Assembly: GCF_014696435.1 (NCBI RefSeq)
Contig: NZ_JACJQG010000025.1
Coordinates: 45,170-109,169, forward strand
Source of the DNA: Calothrix anomala FACHB-343
GTDB lineage: Bacteria; Cyanobacteriota; Cyanobacteriia; Cyanobacteriales; Nostocaceae
Direction: 5' to 3'
Length of the DNA stretch: 64,000 nucleotides
Part shown: positions 63,678-64,000 of the stretch, piece after piece
Numbering within the stretch: the first letter of the stretch is position 1
Layout: each line of letters opens with the position of its first letter
Notes under the pieces: model-generated
Told to the model about the DNA's origin: nothing
Database searches by the model: none
What the model saw: the letters and a program-made list of their open reading frames with translations, nothing else
Program-made: the position numbers and the translations under genes

Positions 63678-64000
63678 ATGACAGCAACTCTACAACAGCG
63701 CTCAAGCGCCAACGTATGGGATCGCTTCTGCGAATGGATTACCAGCACCAACAACCGTTTATACATCGGTTGGTTCGGCGTCCTGATGATCCCCACCCTC
63801 TTAGCAGCTACAGCTTGCTTCGTAATCGCCTTCATCGCTGCACCTCCAGTAGACATCGATGGTATCCGCGAACCAGTTGCAGGTTCCTTAATCTACGGAA
63901 ACAACATCATCTCTGGTGCAGTTGTTCCTTCCTCCAACGCTATCGGTTTACACTTCTACCCCATTTGGGAAGCAGCTTCCTTAGATGAGTGGTTGTACAA
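63678..64000 (+). CDS. psbA: Photosystem II D1 protein, canonical form (3' partial)
   Basis: Only the first 107 codons are present; the window ends inside the gene. [20 protein letters not shown] and [20 protein letters not shown] are canonical. Gly80 is present, unlike the Ala80 of the copy at 30469, so this is a standard form. Residues 158 and 286 lie outside the window. No strong ribosome site is visible before the ATG, as is common for psbA. Confidence 0.94.
   Translation, partial: MTATLQQRSSANVWDRFCEWITSTNNRLYIGWFGVLMIPTLLAATACFVIAFIAAPPVDIDGIREPVAGSLIYGNNIISGAVVPSSNAIGLHFYPIWEAASLDEWLY

Noticed and set aside
63716-63988. 90-codon plus-strand frame over the second psbA
   Set aside because: Out-of-frame shadow of the D1 coding sequence.

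Overview
The window comes from a cyanobacterial chromosome, most likely a filamentous Nostocales-type organism (genus not determinable). The evidence is two psbA genes (photosystem II D1), an NDH-1 subunit, ferredoxin:thioredoxin reductase, many GCGATCGC (HIP1) palindromes, several Hanks-type kinases and dense heptanucleotide tandem repeats (STRRs) between genes. There are no rRNA genes, CRISPR arrays, prophages or complete insertion sequences. One tRNA gene (Ala, anticodon TGC) is present.

Layout. 0-8 kb: partial cupin, hypothetical proteins, an isopentenyl-phosphate-kinase-like enzyme, an RNA-ligase-family protein, an AAC(6')-like acetyltransferase, a secreted zinc metallopeptidase, a cheB-cheR pair and a VOC protein. 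7.8-8.8 kb is a gene-free nest of repeats, including a 261-bp MITE inserted inside another repeat. 8.8-13.6 kb: a stand-alone ndhK paralogue with an acetyltransferase, a catalase N-terminal remnant, a BY-kinase/Wzz-type polysaccharide protein and a small hypothetical. 13.9-18.9 kb: a three-gene drug-efflux-type ABC operon (HlyD, double ATPase, permease) whose junctions are filled with repeats, with a TetR-like operator upstream. 19.3-22.9 kb: a membrane protein that appears to join GNAT-like domains to a WD40 propeller, and a further GNAT-like protein. 23-30 kb: RNase Z, a BlaI/M56 peptidase regulatory pair, DUF3370, DUF3611, TspO and TrhO. 30-32 kb: tRNA-Ala, a psbA encoding the D1-prime (low-oxygen) form, and an ArsR-type regulator. 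32-37 kb: DUF4142, DUF309, FtrC, DUF58 and PilT.

37.2-40.4 kb is a small accessory island: Uma2 nuclease, orphan HicB beside a gutted hicA, a gutted Uma2 copy, and a two-gene operon (double zinc ribbon/helical protein plus a protein with an RNxxxxxH, HEPN-like motif). This is the best candidate for an undescribed defence or stress module. 40.5-48 kb: TypA, a kinase remnant, an RTX calcium-binding protein, a signal peptidase I with a duplicated membrane prefix, a second Uma2 and PRPP synthetase. 48-57.6 kb: two Ser/Thr kinases, BioD, an M20 amidohydrolase, hypotheticals and a histone-deacetylase-family enzyme. 58-64 kb: a 45-residue membrane peptide, TerB, a lipoprotein/DUF1517/pentapeptide-repeat cluster, TyrA and the start of a canonical psbA cut by the window edge.

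A recurring theme is repeat invasion at gene borders. STRRs and longer repeats abut or supply start and stop codons of many genes, and two repeat families lie directly downstream of stop codons. Most calls rest on motifs read by eye; no database search was possible.
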